DNA from: Pimelobacter simplex
GTDB lineage: Bacteria; Actinomycetota; Actinomycetes; Propionibacteriales; Nocardioidaceae
Assembly: GCF_024662235.1 (NCBI RefSeq)
Contig: NZ_CP096276.1
Coordinates: 5,022,001-5,086,000 of the forward strand
Direction of reading: 5' to 3'
DNA: 64,000 nt
In this document: piece after piece, positions 17,180 to 25,277 of the stretch
Layout of the letters: each line of letters begins with the position of its first letter
Position numbering within the stretch: the stretch's first letter is position 1
The notes under the pieces: generated by a model
The model's input: the letters and a program-made list of their open reading frames with translations, nothing else
The model's database searches: none
What the model was told of the DNA's origin: nothing
Translations under genes and position numbers: made by a program

Positions 17180-18366
17180 GCACCTCGACCACCCTGCCTC
17201 CCTTCGAGCCCCTCGACCCGGCCGGCATCGACGACCTGCTGAGCGACGACGAGAAGGCCGTGCGTTCGTCGGTCCGCCAGCTCTGCGCCGAGCGGATCGA
17301 CCCCCACGTCGCCGACTGGTTCGAGCGCGGCACCATCGACGACCTGCGCGGCCTGGCCAAGGAGCTCGGCTCGCTCGGCCTGCTCGGCATGCACCTGGAG
17401 GGCTACGGCTGCGCCGGCATGTCGGCCACCGACTACGGCCTGGCCTGCCTCGAGCTGGAGGCCAGCGACTCCGGCATCCGCTCGCTCGTGTCCGTGCAGG
17501 GCTCGCTCGCGATGTACGCGATCTGGCGCTGGGGCTCGGAGGAGCACAAGACCGAGTGGCTGCCCCGGATGGCCGCCGGCGACGCGATCGGCTGCTTCGG
17601 CCTGACCGAGCCCGACGCCGGCTCCGACCCGGGCAGCATGCGCACCCGGGCCCGCCGGGACGGCTCCGACTGGGTGCTCGACGGCCGGAAGATGTGGATC
17701 ACCAACTCCTCGGTCGCCGACGTCGCCGTGGTCTGGGCGCAGACGGACGAGGGGGTGCGCGGGTTCGTCGTACCGACGACGACGCCGGGGTTCTCCGCCC
17801 CCGAGATCAAGCACAAGCAGTCGCTGCGCGCGTCGGTCACCGGCGAGATCGTGCTCGACGGCGTCCGGCTGCCCGACGCGGCGGCCTTCCCGGAGGTCCG
17901 CGGCCTCAAGGGACCGCTGTCGTGCCTCAACGAGGCGCGCTACGGCATCGTCTGGGGCGCGATGGGCGCGGCCCGCTCGTCGCTGGAGGCGGCGCTGTCG
18001 TACGCCAACGAGCGGGTCCAGTTCGGCAAGCCGATCTCGGCCTTCCAGCTGACCCAGCAGAAGCTCGTCGACATGAACCTCGAGTACACCAAGGGCGTCC
18101 TCCTCGCCCTGCACCTCGGCCGCCGCAAGGACGCCGGCACGCTGCGCCCCGAGCAGGTCAGCCTCGGCAAGCTCAACAACGTCCGCGAGGCGCTGGAGAT
18201 CTGCCGGACCGCGCGCACGGTGCTCGGCGCCAACGGGATCTCGCTGGAGTACCCGGTGATCCGGCACGCCAACAACCTGGAGTCGGTGCTCACCTACGAG
18301 GGCACGGTCGAGATGCACACGCTGGTGGTCGGTCAGGCGATGACCGGGCACGCGGCCTTCCGCTGA
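17176..18366 (+). CDS. gcdH: Glutaryl-CoA dehydrogenase
   Basis: 396 residues, acyl-CoA dehydrogenase fold with clear GCDH hallmarks. These are the SGIRSLVSVQGSL segment with Arg102 (substrate carboxylate binding in the family), CFGLTEPDAGSDPGSM, WITNS, SLRASVTG, LNEARYGI-WG, and the catalytic base Glu375 in TYEGTVEMH. It oxidatively decarboxylates glutaryl-CoA to crotonyl-CoA with FAD. The ATG overlaps the CoA-transferase stop. It ends the catabolic operon and fixes the likely substrate chain as C5 dicarboxylate. Confidence 0.92.
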   Translation: MSTSTTLPPFEPLDPAGIDDLLSDDEKAVRSSVRQLCAERIDPHVADWFERGTIDDLRGLAKELGSLGLLGMHLEGYGCAGMSATDYGLACLELEASDSGIRSLVSVQGSLAMYAIWRWGSEEHKTEWLPRMAAGDAIGCFGLTEPDAGSDPGSMRTRARRDGSDWVLDGRKMWITNSSVADVAVVWAQTDEGVRGFVVPTTTPGFSAPEIKHKQSLRASVTGEIVLDGVRLPDAAAFPEVRGLKGPLSCLNEARYGIVWGAMGAARSSLEAALSYANERVQFGKPISAFQLTQQKLVDMNLEYTKGVLLALHLGRRKDAGTLRPEQVSLGKLNNVREALEICRTARTVLGANGISLEYPVIRHANNLESVLTYEGTVEMHTLVVGQAMTGHAAFR

Positions 18367-18379
18367 CAGTCAGCGCGGG

Positions 18380-19099
18380 TCAGCCCTGGATGGTCGGGTC
18401 CTGGGGTCGGGGGTAGAGCGCGAGGGTGAGTGCCACCCCAACCAGCAGGCCGGCGAGCTGCAGGCCGACGAAGGCCGGGACGGCGCCGGGCGCGATGCCG
18501 GCGAAGGTGTCGGTGAACATCCGCCCGAGGGTGACGGCGGGGTTGGCGAACGAGGTCGAGCTGGTGAACCAGTAGGCCGCGCCGATGTAGGCGCCGACGG
18601 CCGGTGCGGCGAGTGCGGTGCGGCCGGTGCGGACCAGCGCGAAGACGAGGGCGACCAGTCCGGCGGTGGCGACGACCTCGCCGACGAGGTGGCCGCTGGT
18701 GACCCGGTCCTGGGTGGCGAGGCCTTGGTCGACCTCGAACATGACGTTGGCGAGCAGGGCGCCCGCGATGCCGCCGACGACCTGGGCGGCGGCGTACGCG
18801 CCGACGTGGGGGAGGGACAGCCCGGTGCGGTCGCGGCGGCCGAGGAACCAGTCGGCCAGGGAGACCACGGGGTTGAGGTGGGCACCGGAGACCGGGCCGA
18901 GCCACACGATGAGCACGCCCAGCCCGAGCGCGGTCGCCAGGGAGTTCTCCAGGAGCTGCAGCCCGATGTCATCCGGCGACAGGTTCTGCGCGGCGATGCC
19001 GGAGCCGACGACCACGGTGACCAGGAGGCCGGTGCCGACGAGCTCGGCCAGGAGGCGTCGGGGCAGCGGTGCGGGTGGGGGAGTGCTCACGGCGCCCAT
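18380..19099 (-). CDS. MIP-family channel (aquaglyceroporin-like)
   Basis: 239 residues with six hydrophobic helices and the two MIP pore motifs, AHLNPVVS (first half; NPV replaces NPA) and SFANPAVT (second half). ATG at 19099 is chosen because it opens directly before the first helix. An upstream in-frame start would put the N-terminus inside the divergent arsR gene. Divergence from an ArsR-phosphatase fusion and arsC suggests an arsenite or methylarsenical channel, as known for AqpS in ars operons. The shared 37-base promoter contains a dyad for ArsR. Confidence 0.85.
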   Translation of the reverse strand: MGAVSTPPPAPLPRRLLAELVGTGLLVTVVVGSGIAAQNLSPDDIGLQLLENSLATALGLGVLIVWLGPVSGAHLNPVVSLADWFLGRRDRTGLSLPHVGAYAAAQVVGGIAGALLANVMFEVDQGLATQDRVTSGHLVGEVVATAGLVALVFALVRTGRTALAAPAVGAYIGAAYWFTSSTSFANPAVTLGRMFTDTFAGIAPGAVPAFVGLQLAGLLVGVALTLALYPRPQDPTIQG

Positions 19100-19111
19100 C
19101 TTGACGATCGG

Positions 19112-19129
19112 AGATTGCTCAGTCAATCT
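19112..19129. promoter_or_regulatory. ArsR-type operator candidate between MIP channel and arsR fusion
   Basis: AGATTG-CTCAGT-CAATCT is a 6-base inverted repeat in the 37-base divergent gap. It is only 8 bases upstream of the ArsR-fusion ATG and 13 bases upstream of the channel ATG. A bound ArsR dimer would block both genes. Confidence 0.5.
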
Positions 19130-19136
19130 TGAGGCA

Positions 19137-19832
19137 ATGAACACTGAGCAAGATGCCGAGCTGGCCCGCCGGGTCGAGGTCCACGCCGCGCTCGCCGATC
19201 CGACGCGGCTGCGCGTGGTCGGCCTGCTGGGCGCGGGTGATGCCGCGTCGTCCGAGCTGAGCGCCCGGCTCGGTACGCCGTCCAACCTGCTGGCCCACCA
19301 CCTCAAGATCCTCGAGGCGGCGGGTGTGATCCGGCGCCGGCGCTCCGAGGGGGACGGGCGGCGCAGCTACTGGCGGCTCGTGCCCGACGTGGTCGCGCCC
19401 GCGGCGGAGCCCGGGGCCGTGGCGGTGCCGCACCTGCGGACGCCGGCCCGTCTCGTGTTCGTGTGCACCGCCAACGCCGCGCGCTCCCACCTCGCCGCCG
19501 CCCTCTGGCGCCAGGCGAGCCGGGTCCCGGCGGACTCCGCGGGCACCCATCCGGCCGAGCGCATCGACCGGCGGGCGGTCGCGGCAGCGCGCCGGCACCA
19601 CCTCGACCTGCCGGACGTACGGCCGCAGCGGGTCGAGGACCTCGCTCCGGCGCTGACCGAGGACGACCTGGTCGTCACGGTCTGCGACCGCGCGCACGAG
19701 GAGCTGGGCGATGCCGCCCAGCTGCACTGGTCGGTACCGGACCCGGTCGCGGCCGGGGGCGCGGCCGCCTTCGACCGGGCCCACGACGAGATCGCCGGCC
19801 GGGTGCGGGTTCTGGCGGGGGGCCTGCGATGA
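19137..19832 (+). CDS. ArsR regulator fused to a low-molecular-weight phosphatase/arsenate reductase domain
   Basis: 231 residues, one uninterrupted frame. Residues ~5-85 are an ArsR winged helix (ALADPTRLRVVGLLGAG, SNLLAHHLKILE). Residues ~103-231 are a low-molecular-weight phosphatase fold with the P-loop C110TANAARS (CX5R) and a later DP dyad (SVPDPVA). The ArsR half lacks the usual metal-site cysteines. The fused domain could therefore act as sensor or as a reductase. The ATG at 19137 was chosen for the compact promoter. Its stop overlaps arsC (ATGA). Confidence 0.82.
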   Translation: MNTEQDAELARRVEVHAALADPTRLRVVGLLGAGDAASSELSARLGTPSNLLAHHLKILEAAGVIRRRRSEGDGRRSYWRLVPDVVAPAAEPGAVAVPHLRTPARLVFVCTANAARSHLAAALWRQASRVPADSAGTHPAERIDRRAVAAARRHHLDLPDVRPQRVEDLAPALTEDDLVVTVCDRAHEELGDAAQLHWSVPDPVAAGGAAAFDRAHDEIAGRVRVLAGGLR

Positions 19833-20293
19833 GCGCCCCGGTCGTGCTGTTCCTGTGCGTGCACAACGCCGGTCGCTCGCAGATGGCGCTCGGGTTCTTC
19901 AACCACCACGCCGAGGGGCGGGCGATCGCGCGCTCCGGTGGGTCCGAGCCGGCCGACCAGGTCAATCCGGCCGCGGTGGCGGCGATGGCCGAGCGCGGTA
20001 TCGACATCGCCCGTGAGTTCCCCAAGCCGTGGACCGACGAGATCGTGCGCGCTGCCGACGTCGTCGTCACGATGGGCTGCGGTGACGCGTGCCCCTACTT
20101 CCCGGGCAAGCGCTACGAGGACTGGAAGCTCGACGACCCCGCAGGCCTGGACGTCGACGGCGTCCGTCCGGTCCGGGACGAGATCGAGCGCCGGGTGCTG
20201 GTGCTGCTCGACGAGCTGGGCGTACCGGCGACCGACGCCAGCACGGCGGCGACCAGTCCCAGCAGTCCGAGGACGACGAACAGCGCCGAGTGA
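19829..20293 (+). CDS. arsC: Arsenate reductase, mycothiol-linked LMW-PTP type
   Basis: 154 residues. The P-loop C10VHNAGRS (CX5R) at the N-terminus and the MGCGDACPYFPGKRYEDW block with Cys84 and Cys88 are characteristic of actinobacterial ArsC that reduces arsenate through mycothiol. The LDDPAG segment supplies the catalytic Asp. The usual protein end (LLDELGV) is followed by a ~22-residue tail that overlaps the opposite MFS frame, so the natural stop seems to have been lost. It is cotranscribed with the ArsR-phosphatase fusion. Confidence 0.88.
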   Translation: MSAPVVLFLCVHNAGRSQMALGFFNHHAEGRAIARSGGSEPADQVNPAAVAAMAERGIDIAREFPKPWTDEIVRAADVVVTMGCGDACPYFPGKRYEDWKLDDPAGLDVDGVRPVRDEIERRVLVLLDELGVPATDASTAATSPSSPRTTNSAE

Positions 20294-21342
20294 CTGCCGG
20301 TCGCTGCCGCGACGGCGGCACCGAACGCCGGTGCCAGCGCGGCCGCGACGCCGAGGGGTGCGTTGTAGACGCCGTTGAGCGCGGCATAGCGCTCCGGGCC
20401 CCAGTGCTCGCTGACCACGGTCGCGCCGACGAGGGTGAACAGCCCCCGCGCGGCACCGGCCACGATCGCGATCGTGAGCAGCACCGCCACCGGCCCCGGT
20501 ACGACGCCCAGCGCGAGCACCATCACCGACAGCACGACGATCGCCAGCACCGCACGGGGGTTCGGGGGCATCCGGCGGACGAGCGCGGGGTAGAGCAGCC
20601 GTCCGACGACCTGGCCGGCGCCGCTCAGGCCGACGGCCCACGCGGCGAGCTGGACGCTGGTGCCGCGGCTCTGGAGCAGCGGGACCAGGTGCACCAGCGA
20701 GGCGTACATGACCAGTGAGGTCAGGGCTCCCGAGGTGGCGAGCAGCAGGAACGTACGGCTGGTCAGGACGTCGCGGTCGGAGGTCGCGCGGGGACCCGCC
20801 GGGCCGCCGTACGGCGTGGGGTGCCAGGGCAGCCGCAGGGCCAGCGCGTGGGCGGGCGCGGTCGCGCCGAGCATCAGCGCGCCGAGGACGAGGTAGGTCG
20901 CGCGCCAGCCGATCCGGTCGTCGAGGAGCGCGGTGAGCGGCGCGAAGACGGTGGAGGAGAAGCCGGCGACCAGCGTGAGCGTCGTGATCGCCTGCACCCG
21001 GCGGTTGCCGAACCAGTGGGTCAGCGCGGCGAACGCGGGCGGGTAGAAGGTGCCCGCGCTCGCCGCCCCCGCCAGCAGCCAGCCGGCGACGAACACCGGC
21101 AGCGACGGCGCCGCCGCGATGACCGCGGCGGCGCCGGCGCCGAGGATGCTCCCGGCGGTCATGACGAGACGGGGGCCGCGGCGCTGCAGGATCCGCCCGG
21201 CCAGGACGCCGGCCAGCGCCCCGGAAAGGCTGCCGGCCGAGAACGCCGCCGTGACCGCCGTCGCCGACCAGCCGGTCTCGTCGGTGATCGCCGGGGCGAG
21301 CACCGTGAACGAGTAGTAGAGGACGCCGTAGGCGATGGTCAC
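20113..21342 (-). CDS. MFS transporter in the arsenic island
   Basis: About 409 residues from a GTG at 21342, with 12 membrane segments. The first helix (ALVALCATVTIAYGVLYYSF) extends upstream of this GTG. The true start is therefore probably a non-ATG codon between ~21342 and ~21402, directly after the flavoprotein stop. The last ~35 residues are Ser/Thr-rich, low complexity and antisense to arsC. The membrane part ends near 20230. As the second gene of an operon with the ArsO-like flavoprotein, it may export an arsenical. That role is inferred from context only. Confidence 0.8.
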   Translation of the reverse strand: MTIAYGVLYYSFTVLAPAITDETGWSATAVTAAFSAGSLSGALAGVLAGRILQRRGPRLVMTAGSILGAGAAAVIAAAPSLPVFVAGWLLAGAASAGTFYPPAFAALTHWFGNRRVQAITTLTLVAGFSSTVFAPLTALLDDRIGWRATYLVLGALMLGATAPAHALALRLPWHPTPYGGPAGPRATSDRDVLTSRTFLLLATSGALTSLVMYASLVHLVPLLQSRGTSVQLAAWAVGLSGAGQVVGRLLYPALVRRMPPNPRAVLAIVVLSVMVLALGVVPGPVAVLLTIAIVAGAARGLFTLVGATVVSEHWGPERYAALNGVYNAPLGVAAALAPAFGAAVAAATGSHSALFVVLGLLGLVAAVLASVAGTPSSSSSTSTRRSISSRTGRTPSTSRPAGSSSFQSS

Positions 21343-21400
21343 CGTCGCGCAGAGCGCGACCAGCGCCGCCCGCGCCCGGCGTCCGGTCGGGTCGACGGGC

Positions 21401-22720
21401 TCAGGCGTCGACAGGGGCTCGGCCGATCTCGAGGGGCGCCGGCGCGCAGCAGCCGCCGCCCGCGCCGGCGGCGCTGTCGGGGTCGTCGAAGACGCCGGCC
21501 CCTCCGCACACGCCGGTGTCCGGCAGCTCCAGCTCGACGCGGGCGGCGGCCTCGTGGTCGCCGGCCAGCGCGGCGACGACGCTGCGGACCTGCTCGTAGC
21601 CGGTCAGCGCGAGGAAGGTCGGCGCGCGGCCGTAGGACTTCATGCCGACCAGGTAGAGGTCCGGCTCGGGCTGGGCGAGGTCGGCGGCGCCGGTGGCCCG
21701 GACCGAGCCGCAGGAGTGGAGGTTCGGGTCGATCTCGGCGGCGATCCGGCGCGGCGCCTCCAGGGTCGGGTCGAGGTCCAGGCGCAGCTCGGAGAGGAAC
21801 GACAGGTCGGGGCGGAAGCCGGTCAGCACCACGATGTTGTCCGCCACGGCGAGTGCGCGCCCGTCCTCGCCGACGAGGGTCGCGCCCTCGTCGTCGTGGC
21901 GGACCTCGGCGGTGCGGAACCCGGTGACGAGCTCGACGACCCCGGCCTCGACGGCCTTCTTGGCCCGTTGGCCCAGCGCGCCCCGCTCGGGCAGCTCGTC
22001 GGCCGCGCCGCCGCCGAAGGTGCCGGCGCTGACGACGCGGCGGAGGGCCCAGGTGATCCGGGTGCCGGGGTGCTGCTCGGCGATCTGGACGAGCTCGTGG
22101 ACCGCGTTGAACGCCGAGTCGCCCGCGCCGACGACGACGGTGTGCCGTCCGGCGTACCGCTCGGGGGTCGCGCGGTCGGGGACCTGGTAGGAGATCCGGT
22201 CGGCGGCCGCCCGCTCACCGAGCGCCGGTACGCCGTCGGCGCCGGCGGGGCTCGGGCGGCGCCAGGTGCCGGAGGCGTCGATGACCGCCCGCGCCTCGAG
22301 CCGCGACTCGTGGCCCGCGGCGTCGACGACGTGGACCGTGAACGGCTGGGCCGCGCGGTCGGCGTCGACCAGGCGGTCGCGGCCCTTGCGCGAGACGGCG
22401 ACCACCCGGGCGTCGTACCGGACGTGGGGGGTGAGCGCCCGGGCCAGCGGGGCGAGGTAGTCGGCGATCCACCGGGCGCCGGTCGGGTAGCCGGAGGCCG
22501 GCGCGGTCCAGCCGGTCGGCTCCAGCAGCCGGACCGCCGCGGCGTCGACCAGCTCGGGCCAGGCCGAGAACAGGCGTACGTGGCCCCACTCGGCGACGGC
22601 CGCACCGGGACCGCTGCCCGACTCCAGCACCAACGGCTCCAGGCCGCGCTCGCGCAGGTGGGCCGCGGCGGCCAACCCCTGCGGGCCGGCGCCGATCACC
22701 ACGACAGGCAGGTCACTCAT
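21401..22720 (-). CDS. ArsO-like FAD/NAD(P)-dependent oxidoreductase
   Basis: 439 residues. It has two dinucleotide-binding glycine motifs (VIGAGPQGLAAA near residue 9 and VVVGAGDSAFN near 195) and the WGHVRLFSAWPE segment of flavin monooxygenase-like proteins. The Cys-bearing C-terminus (GVCGG, then GGCCAP) is reminiscent of thiol-metalloid chemistry. Proteins of this kind (ArsO-like) are common beside ArsR in actinobacteria. ATG at 22720 is preferred (SD GGAG, 6-base spacing) over the GTG three bases earlier. It is divergent from the ArsR gene at 22822 across two dyads. The reaction is unproven. Confidence 0.78.
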   Translation of the reverse strand: MSDLPVVVIGAGPQGLAAAAHLRERGLEPLVLESGSGPGAAVAEWGHVRLFSAWPELVDAAAVRLLEPTGWTAPASGYPTGARWIADYLAPLARALTPHVRYDARVVAVSRKGRDRLVDADRAAQPFTVHVVDAAGHESRLEARAVIDASGTWRRPSPAGADGVPALGERAAADRISYQVPDRATPERYAGRHTVVVGAGDSAFNAVHELVQIAEQHPGTRITWALRRVVSAGTFGGGAADELPERGALGQRAKKAVEAGVVELVTGFRTAEVRHDDEGATLVGEDGRALAVADNIVVLTGFRPDLSFLSELRLDLDPTLEAPRRIAAEIDPNLHSCGSVRATGAADLAQPEPDLYLVGMKSYGRAPTFLALTGYEQVRSVVAALAGDHEAAARVELELPDTGVCGGAGVFDDPDSAAGAGGGCCAPAPLEIGRAPVDA

Positions 22721-22748
22721 CACGTGCTCCTCAGATCGGGGACATCAT

Positions 22749-22768
22749 GCATCGACGGTTGTCGATGC
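22749..22768. promoter_or_regulatory. ArsR operator 1 (perfect dyad)
   Basis: GCATCGAC-GGTT-GTCGATGC has perfect 8-base arms and a 4-base spacer. It lies 29 bases upstream of the flavoprotein ATG, in the divergent gap with arsR. Confidence 0.62.
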
Positions 22769-22783
22769 GACAACCCTAGGGAC

Positions 22784-22803
22784 GCATCGACAAATGTCAA
22801 TGC
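22784..22803. promoter_or_regulatory. ArsR operator 2 (near-perfect dyad)
   Basis: GCATCGAC-AAAT-GTCAATGC matches operator 1 in the left arm exactly and in 7 of 8 bases of the right arm. It starts 35 bases from operator 1 and ends 19 bases before the arsR GTG. The repeated half-site sequence supports two bound dimers. Confidence 0.6.
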
Positions 22804-22821
22804 ATCGGGCAGACTCGGTGC

Positions 22822-23187
22822 GTGCCCACTCCGCTTCCGGTGATCCAGCCCGACGACCTGGCCGCCTGCTGCTCGCCGCTGACCGGCGGTCTGGTCAGTG
22901 ACGAGACCGCGGCGACCCTGGCCCGGATGTTCAAGGCCCTCGGCGACCCCACCCGGGTCAAGCTGCTCTCGCTCATCGCGGCCTCGCCCGAGGGCGAGGC
23001 CTGCATCTGCGACCTGACCGAGCCGGTCGGGCTCAGCCAGCCCACCGTCTCGCACCACATGAAGCTGCTCGTCGACGCCGGCCTCGCGACTCGGGAGCAG
23101 CGCGGCAAGTGGGCCTACTACCGCGTCGCGCCCGCCGTGCTCGCCTCGCTGGCGACGGCGCTGGCGCCCGCGGGAGCCGGCGCATGA
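22822..23187 (+). CDS. arsR: Arsenic-responsive repressor ArsR (Cys-Cys/Cys-x-Cys type)
   Basis: 121 residues, GTG start without a clear SD. Winged helix ArsR core: ALGDPTRVKLLSLI, ICDLTEPVGLSQPTVSHHMKLL. Likely arsenite ligands are C16-C17 (AACCSP) near the N-terminus plus C61/C63 (EACICD). This matches the CgArsR arrangement, where an N-terminal Cys pair and a Cys near 55 bind As(III). It is divergent from the flavoprotein-MFS operon across two dyads, so it is their likely repressor. It overlaps the GNAT gene by 4 bases. Confidence 0.88.
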   Translation: MPTPLPVIQPDDLAACCSPLTGGLVSDETAATLARMFKALGDPTRVKLLSLIAASPEGEACICDLTEPVGLSQPTVSHHMKLLVDAGLATREQRGKWAYYRVAPAVLASLATALAPAGAGA

Positions 23188-23978
23188 GCGAGGCCGCCCG
23201 CCTCCTCGCCGCGTACGACGACCAGCTGCGCACCGACGCCGAGGCCGCCGGCGCGCTGGCGGTGCGCGTGCTCGGGCCCCTGCGCCTGGTCACGTTCGCC
23301 CAGGGCCGGGGCTTCGTGACCTACCGCGACCTGGGCGGCGCCGACGCCGCGGCGATCGACGAGCTCGTCGGGCAGGCGCGGGCGCACTTCGCCGCCGACC
23401 CCGCGACCATCGAGGTCGAGTGGAAGACCCGGGCCCACGACCTCGCGCCCGGGTTGACCGAGAGCCTGGCGCGGCACGGCTTCGTCGCCGAGGAGACCGA
23501 GTCGATCATGATCGGCGAGGCGGCGAGCCTCGCGGTCGACGTACCGCTGCCGGAGGGGGTGACGATCCGCCAGGTCAGCACCGAGGCGGACGTCCGCGCG
23601 ATGTGCGCCATGAGCGCACGGGCGTTCGGTGACCCGCCCTCCGACGGCGAGGCGATCGCGGTCGACCTGGTGAGCCGGCTCTCCGCCGGCGACGACCTCG
23701 AGCTCTGGGTCGCCGAGGCGGACGGCGCCATGGTCTCCGCCGGCCGGCTCGAGCCGGTACCGGACACCGAGTTCGCCGGGATCTGGGGCGGCTCGACCCT
23801 CCCGGCGTGGCGGCGTCGCGGGATCTACCGCGCGCTCACCTCCGCCCGGGCCCGCTCCGCGCTGCGGCGCGGCCGGACGCTGATCCACAGCGACTCGACG
23901 GAGTACTCGCGCCCGATCCTGGAGCGCTACGGCTTCGTCCGGGTGTCCACGACGACGCCCTACACCTGGCGGCCCTAG
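23184..23978 (+). CDS. GNAT family N-acetyltransferase
   Basis: 264 residues. The C-terminal half carries the GNAT core: VSAGRLEPVPDTEFAGIWGGSTLPAWRRRGIYRAL contains the acetyl-CoA motif (RRRGIYRAL), and ILERYGFVRV is the usual C-terminal strand. The N-terminal ~120 residues look like a degenerate second GNAT unit. It overlaps arsR by 4 bases. GNAT proteins in ars operons can modify arsenic-containing amino acids (ArsN type), but this one is longer than ArsN1. Its substrate is unknown. Confidence 0.75.
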   Translation: MSEAARLLAAYDDQLRTDAEAAGALAVRVLGPLRLVTFAQGRGFVTYRDLGGADAAAIDELVGQARAHFAADPATIEVEWKTRAHDLAPGLTESLARHGFVAEETESIMIGEAASLAVDVPLPEGVTIRQVSTEADVRAMCAMSARAFGDPPSDGEAIAVDLVSRLSAGDDLELWVAEADGAMVSAGRLEPVPDTEFAGIWGGSTLPAWRRRGIYRALTSARARSALRRGRTLIHSDSTEYSRPILERYGFVRVSTTTPYTWRP

Positions 23979-24266
23979 GACGTCCGTCCGGATCTGCGCC
24001 CGGTCACCGCTCCGTCCGTTGACAGCCCTGGTCCGTGGTCCCGAAGGTGGTCCGGCCCGGTCCTGGCGACCCAACCGAAACCTCACGCCGTCGTCGTGTC
24101 GTCGGGACCGGGCCTCCGGACGCCCGTACGGATCTCGGGCGCCCGGCCACCGGGTGCGTTGACGTCGCGTCCGGTGTCGCCGAGGGTGGACTCGGCCGGC
24201 CACTGCGGCGCGATACCTCCCATTTGTCGCGCGCGGGTGGCCGGCCTCGTCCTTCGTCGGCGCGCC
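23979..24266. other. 288-base non-coding gap between convergent genes
   Basis: I find no convincing gene. Short frames exist but show arginine/proline-rich shadow composition. There is no U-rich terminator. The segment separates the arsR-GNAT transcript from the convergent lipase gene. Confidence 0.5.
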
Positions 24267-25277
24267 CTAGCCGAACAGCTGGGTGTTGCCGAAGACCGGC
24301 GCCTGGGTGTAGCAGAACAGCGGGTAGGTGTCGCTGGGGTCGAGCTTGTTGAGCACGATCTGGGCGACGTTCTTGCTGTAGACGATGCTCAGGTGCTCGG
24401 ACTGGTCGAGCCCGCACTTGTCCTGGAGCACGATGTTGTCGACCGTGGCGCCCGGCCCGGCGGTGATGAAGCCCGCCCGGTACGGCGTGACGACCTCGTC
24501 GTTGCGCGTGACGACATTGGTGTAGCGCTCGCCCGCGACGGTCTCGCCGTTGTCGTTGAGCTGCTGGTAGAACGGCGCCTGCGGGTTCGGTGACTGGTCG
24601 GCCTGCTGCTTCAGCGCCGGCAGCTGCAGGATGTCGAACAGCCCCATCGCCAGGCCGAAGAGCCGGAACATCTTGCCGAGCTCGGTGATGCCGGCCAGCG
24701 TGGTCGGGTGGTTGGACGGCGCGAGCGCGATCACCTGGTTCACCTTGGGGGCGCCGCCCAGGACGTTGGTGTAGTACCGCGCCAGCGCGCCGCCCTGGGA
24801 GTGGCCGATCAGGTCGACCTGGGTGGCCCCGGTGGCGGCGAGCACCCGGTCGACGTACGCGGCGACCTCGCGGGCGTTGTCGATCAGGTCGCCGGTGGCG
24901 TTGACGAACGGGATCCCCGTCGTGTTGCCGTAGTTGAGCGCGAAGACGCAGTAGCCCTCGTGCTTGATCATCGGCGAGAGGCCGTTCCAGTTGGCGTAGG
25001 GGTTGGCGAGCGTCCCCTGGACGAGGACGACGGGCCGCGGGTGCTTCGCCGACGGCCGGCAGGACCAGTCGTTGGCGCCGAGGGGGTTGCGGTTCGGCTG
25101 GAGGATCGAGGTCGCGAACGCGGCCGGGATGGAGTTGTCGTCGCCGAGCTGCCCGTAGCGGAGGGCGCGGGGGAACAGGTTGCCGGCGGCCACGTCGGCC
25201 GCGGCCGGAGGGGTCGACGGCGCGATCAGGATGAGGGAGATGAGGCCGCCGAAGGCGGCGAGGGCAAGGCGTCTCAT
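24267..25277 (-). CDS. Secreted lipase/esterase (alpha/beta hydrolase)
   Basis: 336 residues with a Sec signal peptide (MRRLALAAFGG, hydrophobic core, AAADVAAG cleavage region near 28). The lipase box GHSQGGALA gives the nucleophile Ser. VLVQGTLANPYANW is the oxyanion-hole strand, and DQSEHLSIV probably holds the catalytic His. Six cysteines (for example WSCRPS, EGYCVF, DKCGL, FCYTQ) fit disulfides in an exported enzyme. The start is set by the signal peptide and the SD (GGAGACG). The open frame extends upstream, but without a start that makes sense. It is probably a triacylglycerol lipase of the actinobacterial class 2 type. Confidence 0.85.
   Translation of the reverse strand: MRRLALAAFGGLISLILIAPSTPPAAADVAAGNLFPRALRYGQLGDDNSIPAAFATSILQPNRNPLGANDWSCRPSAKHPRPVVLVQGTLANPYANWNGLSPMIKHEGYCVFALNYGNTTGIPFVNATGDLIDNAREVAAYVDRVLAATGATQVDLIGHSQGGALARYYTNVLGGAPKVNQVIALAPSNHPTTLAGITELGKMFRLFGLAMGLFDILQLPALKQQADQSPNPQAPFYQQLNDNGETVAGERYTNVVTRNDEVVTPYRAGFITAGPGATVDNIVLQDKCGLDQSEHLSIVYSKNVAQIVLNKLDPSDTYPLFCYTQAPVFGNTQLFG

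Noticed and set aside
18361..18375. CGCTGACAGTCAGCG dyad at the gcdH stop
   Set aside because: Stem of six with a three-base loop and no tail; too weak to call a terminator with confidence.
19100..19306. N-terminal extension of the MIP channel to 19306
   Set aside because: It would overlap the divergent ArsR-fusion gene and remove the shared operator region; the added residues are Ser/Arg/Ala-rich with no helix.
24035..24352. Possible small gene in the 23979-24266 gap
   Set aside because: The frame is Pro/Arg-rich shadow type, overlaps the lipase gene and has no SD.
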